Below are positions 19,893 to 29,697 of a stretch of DNA of 64,000 nt, piece by piece. This stretch comes from Nitrosospira multiformis (lineage in GTDB: Bacteria > Pseudomonadota > Gammaproteobacteria > Burkholderiales > Nitrosomonadaceae), in the NCBI RefSeq assembly GCF_900103165.1, contig NZ_FNKY01000001.1, positions 682,001 to 746,000 on the forward strand, in the 5' to 3' direction. A model generated the notes under the pieces. It was not told the DNA's origin, did no database searches, and worked only from the letters and a program-made list of their open reading frames with translations. The translations under genes and the position numbers were made by a program. Positions within the stretch are counted from its first letter, which is position 1; each line of letters begins with the position of its first letter.

Positions 19893-20026
19893 TAGTTTCT
19901 TTAGAACATTTCATTTGATTCATAGCGTAGTCTGCCACACAATAGGCGCTTACTGCAACTAAGCTGGTACTTGAGCCGGCTTGAGCCAACAACTGAGCCG
20001 ACAACCGGCAAGAATGAGGAGCAATC

Positions 20027-22333
20027 ATGGCTTTGACACATAATCTCGGTTTCCCGCGCATCGGCGCGCGCCGCGAGCTGAAACAGGCGCTTGAGGCGTG
20101 CTGGCGCGGCGATATCGACGAACAACAGCTGCAAATCAGAGCGGCCGAATTAAGGAAACACCATTGGATCACACAGCGGGAAGCGGGCATTGACCTGATT
20201 CCCGCTGGGGATTTCGCACTTTACGATCAAATGCTGAATATGACGACGCTGCTGGGCGCGGTGCCCGCACGATTCAACGCGGGCAGTGACGAAATCGGAC
20301 TGGATCTGTATTTCGCAATGGCGCGTGGAACGGCGAGTCAGCCGGCGATGGAGATGACCAAGTGGTTTGACACCAACTATCACTACATCGTCCCTGAATT
20401 CGATGCACACACAAGATTCCGTATCGCATCATCAAAACTTTTCCGGGAAGTGGCGGAAGCCAAGGCGCTGGGCATTTCACCGAAGGTGGTACTGATCGGG
20501 CCGCTGACCTATTTATATCTCGGCAAAGAGACAGAGCCCGGCTTCAACCGGCTCGACTTGTTAGCGCATCTGCTGCCGGTTTATCGTGAAATTCTGGCCC
20601 GGCTCGCCTCTCTCGACGTGGAATGGGTGCAGATTGACGAACCTTTCCTGGCGCTTGATTTGGAGGATGACTGGTTGAGCGGTCTGGATCAGGCATACGC
20701 TGCCTTGGCCGGGACCGGAACAAAACTGCCGAAGTTGTTATTGGCCACTTATTTTGAAGCGGTGGATAACCATGCTGCTCGCTTGAAAAACCTGCCGGTG
20801 GATGGTTTACATATTGATTTGTGCCGCGCGCCGGATCAGCTTGATATTTTTCTCGAAGGCTATCCAACCGGAAAAGTTCTGTCGCTGGGCATCATTGATG
20901 GACGCAATGTATGGCGCGCCGATCTGGCACAGGCGTTGGCGATTCTGGCGCACGCGCAGTTGACCCTGGGTGAGCGGTTATGGATTGCGCCCAGTTGTTC
21001 GCTGCTGCATTGTCCGGTGGATCTTGAGCTGGAAACCCGATTGGATAGCGAGATAAAGAACTGGCTGGCGTTCTCGGTACAGAAGCTAAAAGAGGTATCG
21101 ATTCTCGGACAGGGTCTGAACCAGGGAGAGAACGCCATACGCGAGAAACTGGATGCCTCCACCAGGGCAAGACAAGAGCGCCGTGAGTCACCCCGCAACC
21201 ATAACCCGGTAATGCAGGAACGCCTGCAACGCCTGACGCAGAATGACAGCCAGCGCACGAGTCCGTTCGAAGTGCGTCAGGTGCTGCAGCAGCAGCGTTT
21301 TCAATTTCCCGACTTGCCCACCACAACGATCGGTTCATTTCCGCAAACGCCGGAGATTCGGCAGGCACGTGCCGCGTTCAGAAAAGGTGAGCTCGGCAAT
21401 TTGCAGTATCTGGAAGCGATGCGCAGGGAAATCCAGCTGGCAATCAGGAAACAGGAAGAGATCGGATTGGATGTGTTCGTCCATGGCGAAGCCGAGCGTA
21501 ACGACATGGTGGAGTATTTCGGCGAGCAATTGTGCGGCTATGCCTTTACCGAGAACGGATGGGTGCAGAGCTACGGCTCCCGCTGTGTCAAGCCGCCAAT
21601 TCTGTACGGCGATATCTTTCGTCCCGAACCCATGACGGTGGACTGGATTCAATATGCGCAGAGTCTGACCACAAAGCCGGTGAAGGGTATGTTGACCGGT
21701 CCCATTACCATGCTGATGTGGTCGTTCGTGCGTGACGATCAACCACGCTCAACCACGGCGCTGCAACTCGCTCTAGCCATCCGCGATGAAGTCGCCGATC
21801 TGGAGCGTGCCGGAATCGGTATCATTCAGATTGACGAGCCGGCGTTTCGCGAAGGGCTGCCGCTCAAAAAAGCCAATTGGAATGAATACCTGAAGTGGGC
21901 GGTGGAAGCATTCCGCGTATCCAGTTCCGGTGTAAAGGATGATACGCAGATACACACTCATATGTGCTACTCGGAGTTCAACGACATTCTGCCAGCTATC
22001 GCCGACATGGGTGCCGACGTTATTACCATCGAAACCTCGCGTTCACGTATGGAGTTGCTGGATGGGTTCGGTCAATTCAAGTACCCGAATGAAATTGGGC
22101 CCGGCGTATACGATATTCATTCGCCAAGAATTCCAGAGACCGGCGAGATGCTGGAATTATTGGAGAAAGCCTGCCAGGTGATCAATTCAAAACAATTATG
22201 GGTTAACCCGGATTGTGGCTTGAAGACGCGCAGCTGGCCGGAAGTCGTCACAGCGCTGGAACGCATGGTCGAAGCCGCGCGGCAGCTACGCGCCCAAATA
22301 AATACTTCTCAAACGGAAACCTTGCCAGCATGA
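20027..22333 (+). CDS. metE: Cobalamin-independent methionine synthase
   Basis: Transfers the methyl group of methyltetrahydrofolate (triglutamate form) to homocysteine. Full length at 768 residues, two-barrel architecture. N-terminal motif [17 protein letters not shown]; the zinc site of the C-terminal barrel is visible as HTHMCYSEF (His, Cys) and [11 protein letters not shown] (Cys), with TTIGSFPQT beginning the catalytic half near residue 437. GAGGAGC gives a good ribosome-binding site. It is divergent from metR and overlaps the second CADD gene by four bases (ATGA), so the two form one translational unit. Confidence 0.98.
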   Translation: MALTHNLGFPRIGARRELKQALEACWRGDIDEQQLQIRAAELRKHHWITQREAGIDLIPAGDFALYDQMLNMTTLLGAVPARFNAGSDEIGLDLYFAMARGTASQPAMEMTKWFDTNYHYIVPEFDAHTRFRIASSKLFREVAEAKALGISPKVVLIGPLTYLYLGKETEPGFNRLDLLAHLLPVYREILARLASLDVEWVQIDEPFLALDLEDDWLSGLDQAYAALAGTGTKLPKLLLATYFEAVDNHAARLKNLPVDGLHIDLCRAPDQLDIFLEGYPTGKVLSLGIIDGRNVWRADLAQALAILAHAQLTLGERLWIAPSCSLLHCPVDLELETRLDSEIKNWLAFSVQKLKEVSILGQGLNQGENAIREKLDASTRARQERRESPRNHNPVMQERLQRLTQNDSQRTSPFEVRQVLQQQRFQFPDLPTTTIGSFPQTPEIRQARAAFRKGELGNLQYLEAMRREIQLAIRKQEEIGLDVFVHGEAERNDMVEYFGEQLCGYAFTENGWVQSYGSRCVKPPILYGDIFRPEPMTVDWIQYAQSLTTKPVKGMLTGPITMLMWSFVRDDQPRSTTALQLALAIRDEVADLERAGIGIIQIDEPAFREGLPLKKANWNEYLKWAVEAFRVSSSGVKDDTQIHTHMCYSEFNDILPAIADMGADVITIETSRSRMELLDGFGQFKYPNEIGPGVYDIHSPRIPETGEMLELLEKACQVINSKQLWVNPDCGLKTRSWPEVVTALERMVEAARQLRAQINTSQTETLPA

Positions 22334-23073
22334 AAATAACTTCGTCATTCAAAACACAAGTCACCTCCATCATTGATGCGCGGCATCTGCTGAAGCATCC
22401 TTTTTATGTCGCGTGGACAGAAGGCAAGCTTTCCAAAGAGCAATTGCGCCACTACGCGGAACAGTATTTTCATAACGTGCTGGCTGAGCCGACCTATCTG
22501 AGCGCGGTGCATTTCAATACGCCGCATCTTCACACCGAAACCCATAGCGGCGACATCAGCGTGCGCCAGGAAGTACTGAAGAATCTGATCAGCGAAGAGC
22601 ACGGCGAAAAGAACCATCCCGCCTTGTGGAAGACTTTCGCTCTGGCGCTGGGTTCCACCGACAAGAGCCTGGCCAATGCCGCCGCCCTGCCAGGCACGGC
22701 GAGGCTGGTATCGACCTACCGGGACATCTGCCTGAACCAGCCGTTTTATGCGGGACTGGCGGCGATGCACGCATTTGAATCGCAGGTACCGGCAATTGCC
22801 GCTGTAAAGATTGACGGTCTGGCGAAGTTCTATGGGATGAATGATCCGGACAGCTATGAATTCTTTACGGTACACCAGGAAGCCGACGTGCACCATTCAC
22901 AAGCGGAATGGGCGTTGATCGAGCGCTTTGCCGATACGCCGGAGAAGCAGGCCGAAGTGCTGGCGGCAACCACCCGGGCATGCGATGCGCTATGGGGATT
23001 TCTCGATGGCATCTACGAGAATTACTGCCAGGACCTTGCCTGCGAGGAAGAAGCCGCGGTTACGGTGCATTAA
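22330..23073 (+). CDS. CADD-family para-aminobenzoate synthase, copy 2
   Basis: 247 residues, the same length as copy 1 and identical from residue 13 (SIIDARHLL) to residue 245, including Tyr26 and the metal ligands. Only the first 12 residues ([12 protein letters not shown] versus MTTNVSLKQRID) and one residue near the C terminus (VH versus LH) differ. The start ATG overlaps the metE stop, so this copy should be expressed with metE under MetR control. That ties pABA supply, and so the folate methyl donor of MetE, to homocysteine-regulated methionine synthesis. Which copy is ancestral cannot be decided here; the operonic place suggests this one. Confidence 0.9.
   Translation: MKITSSFKTQVTSIIDARHLLKHPFYVAWTEGKLSKEQLRHYAEQYFHNVLAEPTYLSAVHFNTPHLHTETHSGDISVRQEVLKNLISEEHGEKNHPALWKTFALALGSTDKSLANAAALPGTARLVSTYRDICLNQPFYAGLAAMHAFESQVPAIAAVKIDGLAKFYGMNDPDSYEFFTVHQEADVHHSQAEWALIERFADTPEKQAEVLAATTRACDALWGFLDGIYENYCQDLACEEEAAVTVH
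22365..23064 (+). repeat. 700-bp direct repeat, copy 2
   Basis: Partner of 18116-18815. metR and metE lie in the 3.5 kb between the two copies, so recombination between them could delete or amplify metR-metE. Confidence 0.95.
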
Positions 23074-23079
23074 ATCTAA

Positions 23080-23131
23080 ATCCGGTAGTTGACGTTTATT
23101 TAATAGATCAGTGTTATGATTAATGACGATT
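23080..23131 (+). repeat. Degenerate 53-bp repeat, copy B
   Basis: Partner of 17686-17738. It spans the short gap after CADD copy 2 and runs a few bases into the 3' end of glnD. Confidence 0.6.
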
Positions 23132-25765
23132 TCCCGGGTTGGCGCCGGATGTTTCGCTCGAGGTCCGTAGTGCCTCTAGCAGCATTGTCTCAAGGCGGAT
23201 CACGGTTCGCGTCTCATTCAGTATTTCTCCCGTAATCAGGAATGTGTCTTCGGCGCGTTCACCCAGGGTATTTATCCTGGCGCCGTGTACATTGACACTG
23301 AAGCTCACCAACACCTGCGCGATGCGCGTCAGCAGTCCCGGCTGATCTCCCGCTACAATCGACAGAACATGGTACATACCCTTTTCATCCGGTTCGATAT
23401 CGACTTCCGGCGTAATCGGAAAATGTTTGAGATGGCGGCTCAGGCGTCCTTGCAGCGGGGGTTTTAAGGGTACCTGCTGCTTTAATTGCTGTGCCAGTTC
23501 ATGCTCCACAATACCGACGACATCGCGCTGACGCTCCACCACATTGAAGGGATCCAGCACCAGGAAGCTATCGAGCGCATAGCCGTCGCGGGTGGTATGA
23601 ATTCTGGCCTCGACGATGTTGTAATCCAGACCATCGAAAAAGCCGCAGATACGTGCGAACAAATCCTTTTGGTCAGGTGCGTAGACCAATACCTCAATGC
23701 CTGTCCCGGCGGGTGCGATACGTGCCTTGACCACCGGCGTGGGCGATTTCATCCGGTGGCTCAAGTGGCGCGTATGCCAGGCGATTTCCTGTGGATCATG
23801 CAGCAACAAATAAGTGGGATCGAGTGCCGACCATAGCTGCTCATGCGCACTGGTGGGAATGCCGGCATGTTGCAGCAATTCCAGCGCCTTGTTTTTGCGG
23901 TTTTTTAGCGTTCCATCCGCATGGATGGACTCGCCGTAAAAATGCCGCCGCGTTATCCAGAACAAATCTTCCAGCAGCTTGCCCTTCCAGGCATTCCATA
24001 CTTTTGGACTGGTACCTCGAATGTCCGCAACGGTGAGCAGATAAAGCGCGATGAGATGACGCTCGTCGCCGACACGCGTGGCGAAATCCTCAATCACGCT
24101 CGCATCGGAGATGTCTTTTTTCTGGGCCGTCATCGACATTACCAGATGATTTTCCACCAGCCACATAACCAGCTCCGTATCTTCCGCCCGCATCCCGTGT
24201 CGTTCGCAGAACTGCTTGGCGTCGGTTTTTCCAAGCACCGAGTGATCTCCATTGCGCCCCTTGGCAATGTCATGGAACAGTCCCGCAAGATAGAGTACCT
24301 CCGGGCGTTCGAATTCGCCGATGAGCCGGCTGCATAGCGGATATTCGTGAGTGAATTCCGGCGCCATGAAACGACGCAGGTTTCTCACCACCATCAGGAT
24401 ATGCTCGTCCACCGTATAAACGTGAAACAAGTCATGCTGCATCTGGCCGACAATACGTCCAAACGCCGGGATATAGCGCCCAAGGATGCCATAGCGGTTC
24501 ATAAGGCGCAGCTCATCTGTCAGTCCGTGTGGTTGCCGCAGGATTCTCATGAATAGGGCGCGATTGCGCGGATCGCGCCGGAAGGCTGCATTGATGAGAG
24601 GTGTGGCCCGCCACATCGCTCTCAGTGTCGCCGCGCTGCGCTCCTTTAACTCAGGATGCTGCTGCAGTAGCAGGGTACTCTCCAGGATCGTGCCCGGCTC
24701 CCGCCGGAAAATATCTTCGTCGCAAGCTTCCAGCAATTCGCCGCGCTTCTGAAAACGTTTGTTGATGATGACCGGCACGGTATCCGTAACAGGAAAAATC
24801 TCCGTGCGTAGTGTAGGTAACAGGATCGTATTGATCTGCGTCACCGCCTTGGCGGCACGATAGTAGCGTTGCATCAGTATTTCACTTGCACGACGCGGTG
24901 GCTTGCCGATTATGTCGAGCTCTTCAGCGAGAGAAGTCTGATAATCGAACAGTAAACGATCCTCGCGCCTTCCCGCGAGGTAGTGCAGCCGGATGCGCAG
25001 GTTTTGCAGGATAGTTTGATGACGCTGGGCAAGGCGAGCTTCCCGTTGCGTAATAACCCCCCCCTTGGCAAGATCCGGCCAGGATTTTCCCAGTTTCGCG
25101 GCATGGCTGACCCATAGAATGTTCTGTAAATCCCGAAGCCCGCCGGGGCTTTCCTTTATATTGGGTTCAAGGTTGTGCGTGGTATCGTGATATCTGCCGT
25201 GACGCTGATGTTGCTCAAGCTGCTTGGCGATAAAAAAAGCGCGCGGCTCAAGCATTGCCTGCATGGCTCGCGAAAATTGACTGAACAGCGGACGGCCCCC
25301 GGCAAGTAGACGGGCTTCCAGCAGACTGGTTTGCACGGTGATGTCCTTGTCCGCCTCTTCCGCGCATTCAGCGAGCGTGCGGACACTGTGTCCAACCTCC
25401 AGGCCGATATCCCATAATAATCTTACCCAGTGTTCCAGCCGGGATTCGATAGCGTCGTTCACCGCCCCGGACTTGTTTTTCCCTGCGGGAAGCAGCACCA
25501 GCAGGTCGATATCGGAATAGGGAAAAAGCTGCCGGCGTCCATAACCGCCTACCGCCAGTAGCGCTATGGAAGCCGGCATGGCCATGTCACGCCAGGCCTG
25601 GCGCAAAACGTCGTCCACCAACCGGCAATGGTCACGCAGAAGGGCTGCACCGTTCTTGCTCATGTAATAGTGCTGACGCAGTGCTTCGCGGCCTTGAAGA
25701 AGCGCTTTCTTGCCTACTTCGATATCGGAAGGATTCCGCGGTGAGCTGGCACCGGGGGGCTTCAT
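23120..25765 (-). CDS. glnD: [Protein-PII] uridylyltransferase / uridylyl-removing enzyme
   Basis: Nitrogen sensor that uridylylates or de-uridylylates PII in response to glutamine. 881 residues in four parts: nucleotidyltransferase domain (VGGYGRRQLFPYSDIDLLVL with the catalytic aspartates), GlnD linker domain, HD phosphohydrolase domain (GLFHDIAKGRNGDHSVLG), and two C-terminal ACT domains (GIEVLVYAPDQKDLFARICG and YHVLSIVAGDQPGLLTRIAQ). The start MKPPGASS at 25765 lies five bases after the map stop. The frame stays open upstream to 25900, but that part is map coding sequence. Confidence 0.96.
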   Translation of the reverse strand: MKPPGASSPRNPSDIEVGKKALLQGREALRQHYYMSKNGAALLRDHCRLVDDVLRQAWRDMAMPASIALLAVGGYGRRQLFPYSDIDLLVLLPAGKNKSGAVNDAIESRLEHWVRLLWDIGLEVGHSVRTLAECAEEADKDITVQTSLLEARLLAGGRPLFSQFSRAMQAMLEPRAFFIAKQLEQHQRHGRYHDTTHNLEPNIKESPGGLRDLQNILWVSHAAKLGKSWPDLAKGGVITQREARLAQRHQTILQNLRIRLHYLAGRREDRLLFDYQTSLAEELDIIGKPPRRASEILMQRYYRAAKAVTQINTILLPTLRTEIFPVTDTVPVIINKRFQKRGELLEACDEDIFRREPGTILESTLLLQQHPELKERSAATLRAMWRATPLINAAFRRDPRNRALFMRILRQPHGLTDELRLMNRYGILGRYIPAFGRIVGQMQHDLFHVYTVDEHILMVVRNLRRFMAPEFTHEYPLCSRLIGEFERPEVLYLAGLFHDIAKGRNGDHSVLGKTDAKQFCERHGMRAEDTELVMWLVENHLVMSMTAQKKDISDASVIEDFATRVGDERHLIALYLLTVADIRGTSPKVWNAWKGKLLEDLFWITRRHFYGESIHADGTLKNRKNKALELLQHAGIPTSAHEQLWSALDPTYLLLHDPQEIAWHTRHLSHRMKSPTPVVKARIAPAGTGIEVLVYAPDQKDLFARICGFFDGLDYNIVEARIHTTRDGYALDSFLVLDPFNVVERQRDVVGIVEHELAQQLKQQVPLKPPLQGRLSRHLKHFPITPEVDIEPDEKGMYHVLSIVAGDQPGLLTRIAQVLVSFSVNVHGARINTLGERAEDTFLITGEILNETRTVIRLETMLLEALRTSSETSGANPGNRH

Positions 25766-25770
25766 GACGT

Positions 25771-26571
25771 TCAGGAACGAAAAGCAGGCTTCTGTGGCGC
25801 ACCGGCGGACAGGGTCAGCACCTCGTATCCGGTTTCGGTGACCAGCACGGTGTGTTCCCATTGTGCCGACAGGCTGTGATCCTTGGTGACGATGGTCCAA
25901 CCGTCGGCCATTTGGCGTATGGGCGCTTTCCCGGCGTTGATCATGGGCTCGATGGTAAAAATCATCCCCGTTTTGAGCTGCAGCCCGGTACCGGCACGGC
26001 CATAGTGGAGTACCTGAGGGTCTTCATGAAATTTTGTGCCGATCCCATGGCCACAGAATTCCCTCACCACACTGCATCCATGACCTTCGGCGAAATGCTG
26101 GATGGCATGGCCAATATCCCCCAATTGTTTTCCTGCCTTAACTTCCTCGATACCACGCCACATGGATTCATACGTAATTTCGCACAAGCGTCTGGCCTGG
26201 ATTCCCGGTTCGCCGGCATAATACATGCGGCTGGTATCGCCGTGATACCCATCCTTGATGACGGTAACATCGATGTTGACGATATCTCCGGATTTCAGTG
26301 TTTTCTCCCCCGGCACACCGTGACACACCTGATGATTGACCGAGGTACAGATGGATTTTGGATAAGGTGAATATCCCGGCGGTGCGTAATTGAGTGGAGC
26401 GGGAACGGTATGCTGCACATTGACCATATAATCATGGCACAAGGTATCGAGCTCATTGGTCGTGACCCCCGGTTTGACAAAGGGGGTTATATAATCAAGT
26501 ACCTCCGACGCCAACCTGCCCGCTATACGCATTTTCTCTATTTCTTGCGGGGATTTGAGAGGTACGGTCAT
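25771..26571 (-). CDS. map: Methionine aminopeptidase, type I
   Basis: Removes the initiator methionine from nascent proteins. 266 residues; the five metal ligands are visible in NIDVTVIKDGYHGDTSRM (Asp, Asp), CGHGIGTKFHEDP (His), FTIEPMINAG (Glu) and QWEHTVLVTE (Glu). GGAAGCG upstream of the ATG is a fair ribosome-binding site. It is followed immediately by glnD, a common gene pair in proteobacteria. Confidence 0.97.
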   Translation of the reverse strand: MTVPLKSPQEIEKMRIAGRLASEVLDYITPFVKPGVTTNELDTLCHDYMVNVQHTVPAPLNYAPPGYSPYPKSICTSVNHQVCHGVPGEKTLKSGDIVNIDVTVIKDGYHGDTSRMYYAGEPGIQARRLCEITYESMWRGIEEVKAGKQLGDIGHAIQHFAEGHGCSVVREFCGHGIGTKFHEDPQVLHYGRAGTGLQLKTGMIFTIEPMINAGKAPIRQMADGWTIVTKDHSLSAQWEHTVLVTETGYEVLTLSAGAPQKPAFRS

Positions 26572-26837
26572 GGTCGCTTCCGATGAGTGAATAAGAACGT
26601 ATGATGGCGGTTGAGTGAATGCATTGCAAGAGTGGTATCGCGTGGCAATTGGCAGAGAATTGCAGTAAGGGGCGGGGGGAGAAAATCAGCCCGGGATTCA
26701 TTCCGGAGCCTTCTTTGGGAACCCCTCAACAAATCATCCGGGTTTGCCAGCGACACGCTCCACGGCCGCCCCGAGATTCCCTGGGTTACGCGTGATCATG
26801 AAAAGGACCTGGCATGTTTGCGCAAGGATTGCACTTG
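26572..26837. other. Gap upstream of map
   Basis: 266 bp with no supported gene. It should hold the map promoter. Confidence 0.35.
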
Positions 26838-27470
26838 TTATTTATCATTGGTACCCATCAGCTCCTGCTCCGATGCATTGCATTCGGTCCTCTTCAGCTC
26901 GCTGCCGGGGAATTCGCGCTCCAGGTCCGTCATCCTCCTGACAATATCGTCCGATGGCGCTTGCACTACGAATTTTATCTGCTCCAGGTTGCGTGCCCCG
27001 ATAACCGCCGATCTTACGCCTTTGCTCCTGAGCGATACCATCATATTCTGGGCTTCATCTATGTTATGGAAAAACCCCATGGAAATAGCGTTATTCCATT
27101 TGCTATCGTCTTGAACGTGAGAAAAATTGGTTAACTTCAACCTTCCAAGCTCCCCCATCTTCTTTATGGCATGATATTTACTTCTGAGAGGAGGGATATG
27201 TATCCAAAAGACCGGAGTCTTGCCCATTGGTTGCCGGCTTATCTTATCCCCCAGCTCCTGCCTGGCTATCGCGGCCTCGACCTGCTCCAGATCCGCCTCA
27301 AAAAAGGAGGCCCATTCCAGGCAGTTGGCAGACGCAGCTAACGGCTTGGTTCCTTCCGGCTGAAGTTCCGGCAATGGCTGTACGTGGCTACCGGATAACG
27401 GTCTCGGCATCTGAATATAAAATGCGAAAACAACGTTGACAAACAACAGCAGAAAAAATAATGTTTTCAT
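26838..27470 (-). CDS. SPOR-domain-like exported protein
   Basis: A 210-residue protein with an N-terminal signal anchor (residues 3-18, hydrophobic FFLLLFVNVVFAF), a Pro-rich spacer, and a C-terminal region of about 80 residues that resembles a SPOR peptidoglycan-binding fold: WIHIPPLRSKYHAIKKM, then NAISMGFFHNIDEAQNMMVS and a final IKFVVQAP strand. A role at the envelope or septum is inference. Two cysteines (one in ANCLEWASFF) lie outside the domain. No Shine-Dalgarno sequence is visible. Confidence 0.7.
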   Translation of the reverse strand: MKTLFFLLLFVNVVFAFYIQMPRPLSGSHVQPLPELQPEGTKPLAASANCLEWASFFEADLEQVEAAIARQELGDKISRQPMGKTPVFWIHIPPLRSKYHAIKKMGELGRLKLTNFSHVQDDSKWNNAISMGFFHNIDEAQNMMVSLRSKGVRSAVIGARNLEQIKFVVQAPSDDIVRRMTDLEREFPGSELKRTECNASEQELMGTNDK

Positions 27471-27572
27471 TTGCTGGCGGTTTATGGTTTTATGGTTGTT
27501 AACCGGCTTTCACCTTGTTAAAATACAATGTTGATAGCATGGTTATATTTATTTTTCCCGGAGCGTCATGAA

Positions 27573-28235
27573 ATGCATGGCATGAAATCAGTTTCGAATG
27601 TGGTGTTGTTATTTGCCGCACTGGCGCTATCCAATCAAGTCTCCGCTGAAACTGCTCCCGAGGTCCATAAGAGCAAGGGCGACGCAGCTAAAGGCCAGCA
27701 AATTGCCACACAAATTTGTGCAACTTGTCACAACCCCGACGGTAACAGTGTCATACCCACAAATCCCAGCCTGGCTGGCCAGCATGCCGAGTATATCACC
27801 AAGCAACTGGAGAATTTCAAGCCGCAAGATGGCAAACCCGCAGAGCGCGAAAGCCCGATTATGGGTGCCATGGTGGCCCCGCTCTCCGCGGAGGATATGA
27901 AGAATCTCGGTGCCTATTATGCCCAGCAAACTTCCAGGTCTGGTGGCGCCAAGGACAAAGCACTGGCGCAACAGGGTGAGAAGATCTATCGTGGTGGAAA
28001 TCTGGAATCCGGCCTGCCCGCCTGTGCCGGCTGCCACTCTCCCAATGGCGTCGGCATTCCACCTAACTACCCGCGCCTTGCGGGCCAGCATTCGGAATAT
28101 GTTGCGGCGCAACTACGAGCGTTCCGAACCGATCAGCGCACCAAAGATCCCAATAACGTGATGCACATGATTGCTTCTCGCATGAGCGAACGGGAAATTC
28201 AGGTGGTATCGGAGTTTATTTCCGGTTTGCGCTAA
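27573..28235 (+). CDS. Diheme cytochrome c4
   Basis: Periplasmic diheme c-type cytochrome that donates electrons to terminal oxidases. The 220-residue precursor has a signal peptide (cleavage after QVSAE or nearby), then two homologous cytochrome domains with heme sites CATCH (near residue 49) and CAGCH (near residue 150). Each domain carries the c4-type run PSLAGQHAEYITKQL / PRLAGQHSEYVAAQL, and each has a downstream methionine candidate for the sixth ligand (IMGAM, HMIASRM). The ATG at 27573 is preferred because GGAG lies about 10 bases upstream; 27582 is an alternative. It converges on hemL. Confidence 0.93.
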   Translation: MHGMKSVSNVVLLFAALALSNQVSAETAPEVHKSKGDAAKGQQIATQICATCHNPDGNSVIPTNPSLAGQHAEYITKQLENFKPQDGKPAERESPIMGAMVAPLSAEDMKNLGAYYAQQTSRSGGAKDKALAQQGEKIYRGGNLESGLPACAGCHSPNGVGIPPNYPRLAGQHSEYVAAQLRAFRTDQRTKDPNNVMHMIASRMSEREIQVVSEFISGLR

Positions 28236-28309
28236 GCCCTCGAATTTGAAATGACGCCCATCAAAATAAAACAGCCTGATCCAGATTGATCTGGCCGTTT
28301 CTTATTTCT

Positions 28310-29593
28310 TTATTTCAGCGCACCGAATACCCGGTCAGCCGCATCCAGCGTTTTATTGATTTCGACATCACCATGTGCTGTCGAAACGAAGCCCGCCTCG
28401 AATGCTGACGGCGCAAAGTAAATCCCCTCTTGCAGCATGGCATGGAAAAAACGGTTAAAAGATTCCTTATCGCATTCCATCACTTCAATATAGCTTGCCG
28501 GCAAGCCTTCCCGGAAATAAAGGCCGAACATGCCTCCCACCGCCTGTGCGCAAAAGGGAATACCGTGTTTTTTTGCGGCTGCAGCCAGACCCTCAATAAG
28601 TTGTTGAGTCCTGGCAGCAAGCTTTTCGTAGAATCCCGGCATTTGCACCAGCTTCAATGTGGCAAGCCCCGCGGCCACTGCGACAGGGTTGCCGGAAAGC
28701 GTACCGGCCTGATACACGGGCCCTAACGGGGCCAGGCACTGCATAATGTCACGTCTACCGCCAAAAGCAGCCATCGGCATGCCGCCGCCGATCACTTTGC
28801 CGAGCGTGGTAAGATCGGGTTTGATGCCGTAGAGCCCCTGGGCGCATTCCAGTCCAACACGAAAGCCGGTCATCACCTCATCAAAGATAAGTACGCTGCC
28901 ATGTTGTGTGCATAACTCGCGCAGGGCGGGTAAGAAGCCGGGTTTCGGTGCTACCAGATTCATGTTGCCCGCCACGGGTTCGACGATGACAGCGGCGATT
29001 TCGTCGCCAAATTGGCTGAACGCCCGCTCCACGCCGGCGAGGTCGTTGTAATCCAGCACTACGGTGCTGGATGTGGTTCCGGCGGGAACCCCGGCGGAAC
29101 TAGGATGACCGAAAGTAAGCGCCCCGGACCCTGCTTTCACCAGCAGGGCATCATCATGGCCGTGATAACACCCTTCGAATTTGATAATGCGGTTCCTCCC
29201 GGTATACCCGCGTGCCAGGCGAATGGCGCTCATCGTCGCTTCGGTTCCCGAGCTTACCAGTCTCACCTGCTCGATCGATGGAACCAGTGTGCACAGCAAC
29301 TCCGCTATTTCGAGTTCAGCCTCCGTGGGTGCGCCAAAAGTCAAACCGTTTTGCGCCACTGCCTGGACCGTCTTAATCACCTCGGGATGGGCATGGCCAA
29401 GAATCAGCGGCCCCCAGGAACCGACGTAATCTATATAAGGCTTATCGTCCGCATCCCATACGTAGGCGCCCTGTCCCCGACGGAAGAATATCGGCGTGCC
29501 GCCCACCGACTTGAAGGCACGTACAGGCGAATTAACACCGCCTGGAATATATTTCTGGGAGAGCTCAAACAATTGCTGATTACGTGAAGTCAT
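28310..29593 (-). CDS. hemL: Glutamate-1-semialdehyde 2,1-aminomutase
   Basis: PLP enzyme giving 5-aminolevulinate from glutamate-1-semialdehyde, the step after HemA. 427 residues; the PLP lysine is in [19 protein letters not shown] near residue 265. Other family runs are [34 protein letters not shown] and [10 protein letters not shown]. Complete. Confidence 0.97.
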   Translation of the reverse strand: MTSRNQQLFELSQKYIPGGVNSPVRAFKSVGGTPIFFRRGQGAYVWDADDKPYIDYVGSWGPLILGHAHPEVIKTVQAVAQNGLTFGAPTEAELEIAELLCTLVPSIEQVRLVSSGTEATMSAIRLARGYTGRNRIIKFEGCYHGHDDALLVKAGSGALTFGHPSSAGVPAGTTSSTVVLDYNDLAGVERAFSQFGDEIAAVIVEPVAGNMNLVAPKPGFLPALRELCTQHGSVLIFDEVMTGFRVGLECAQGLYGIKPDLTTLGKVIGGGMPMAAFGGRRDIMQCLAPLGPVYQAGTLSGNPVAVAAGLATLKLVQMPGFYEKLAARTQQLIEGLAAAAKKHGIPFCAQAVGGMFGLYFREGLPASYIEVMECDKESFNRFFHAMLQEGIYFAPSAFEAGFVSTAHGDVEINKTLDAADRVFGALK

Positions 29594-29697
29594 TTGATAA
29601 CCTATGTTTATTGGGAATGGAATACGGAGAGTGAGTCCGCAGCTGGCGAACTCATAAAAAAGAATATCAAGCGATGCAAGGTATTATGGGCCACGCG

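Noticed and set aside
19863..20026. A cobalamin riboswitch before metE
   Set aside because: The expected B12-box and conserved core are not present; the gap is too short and is explained by MetR control.
25766..25900. N-terminal extension of glnD
   Set aside because: This is the 3' end of map read in another frame; GlnD homologues start near MKPPGASS.
28236..28309. Terminator between cytochrome c4 and hemL
   Set aside because: Only a 5-bp stem (CCAGA/TCTGG) with a TTGA loop is present and no T run directly follows on either strand; too weak to annotate.
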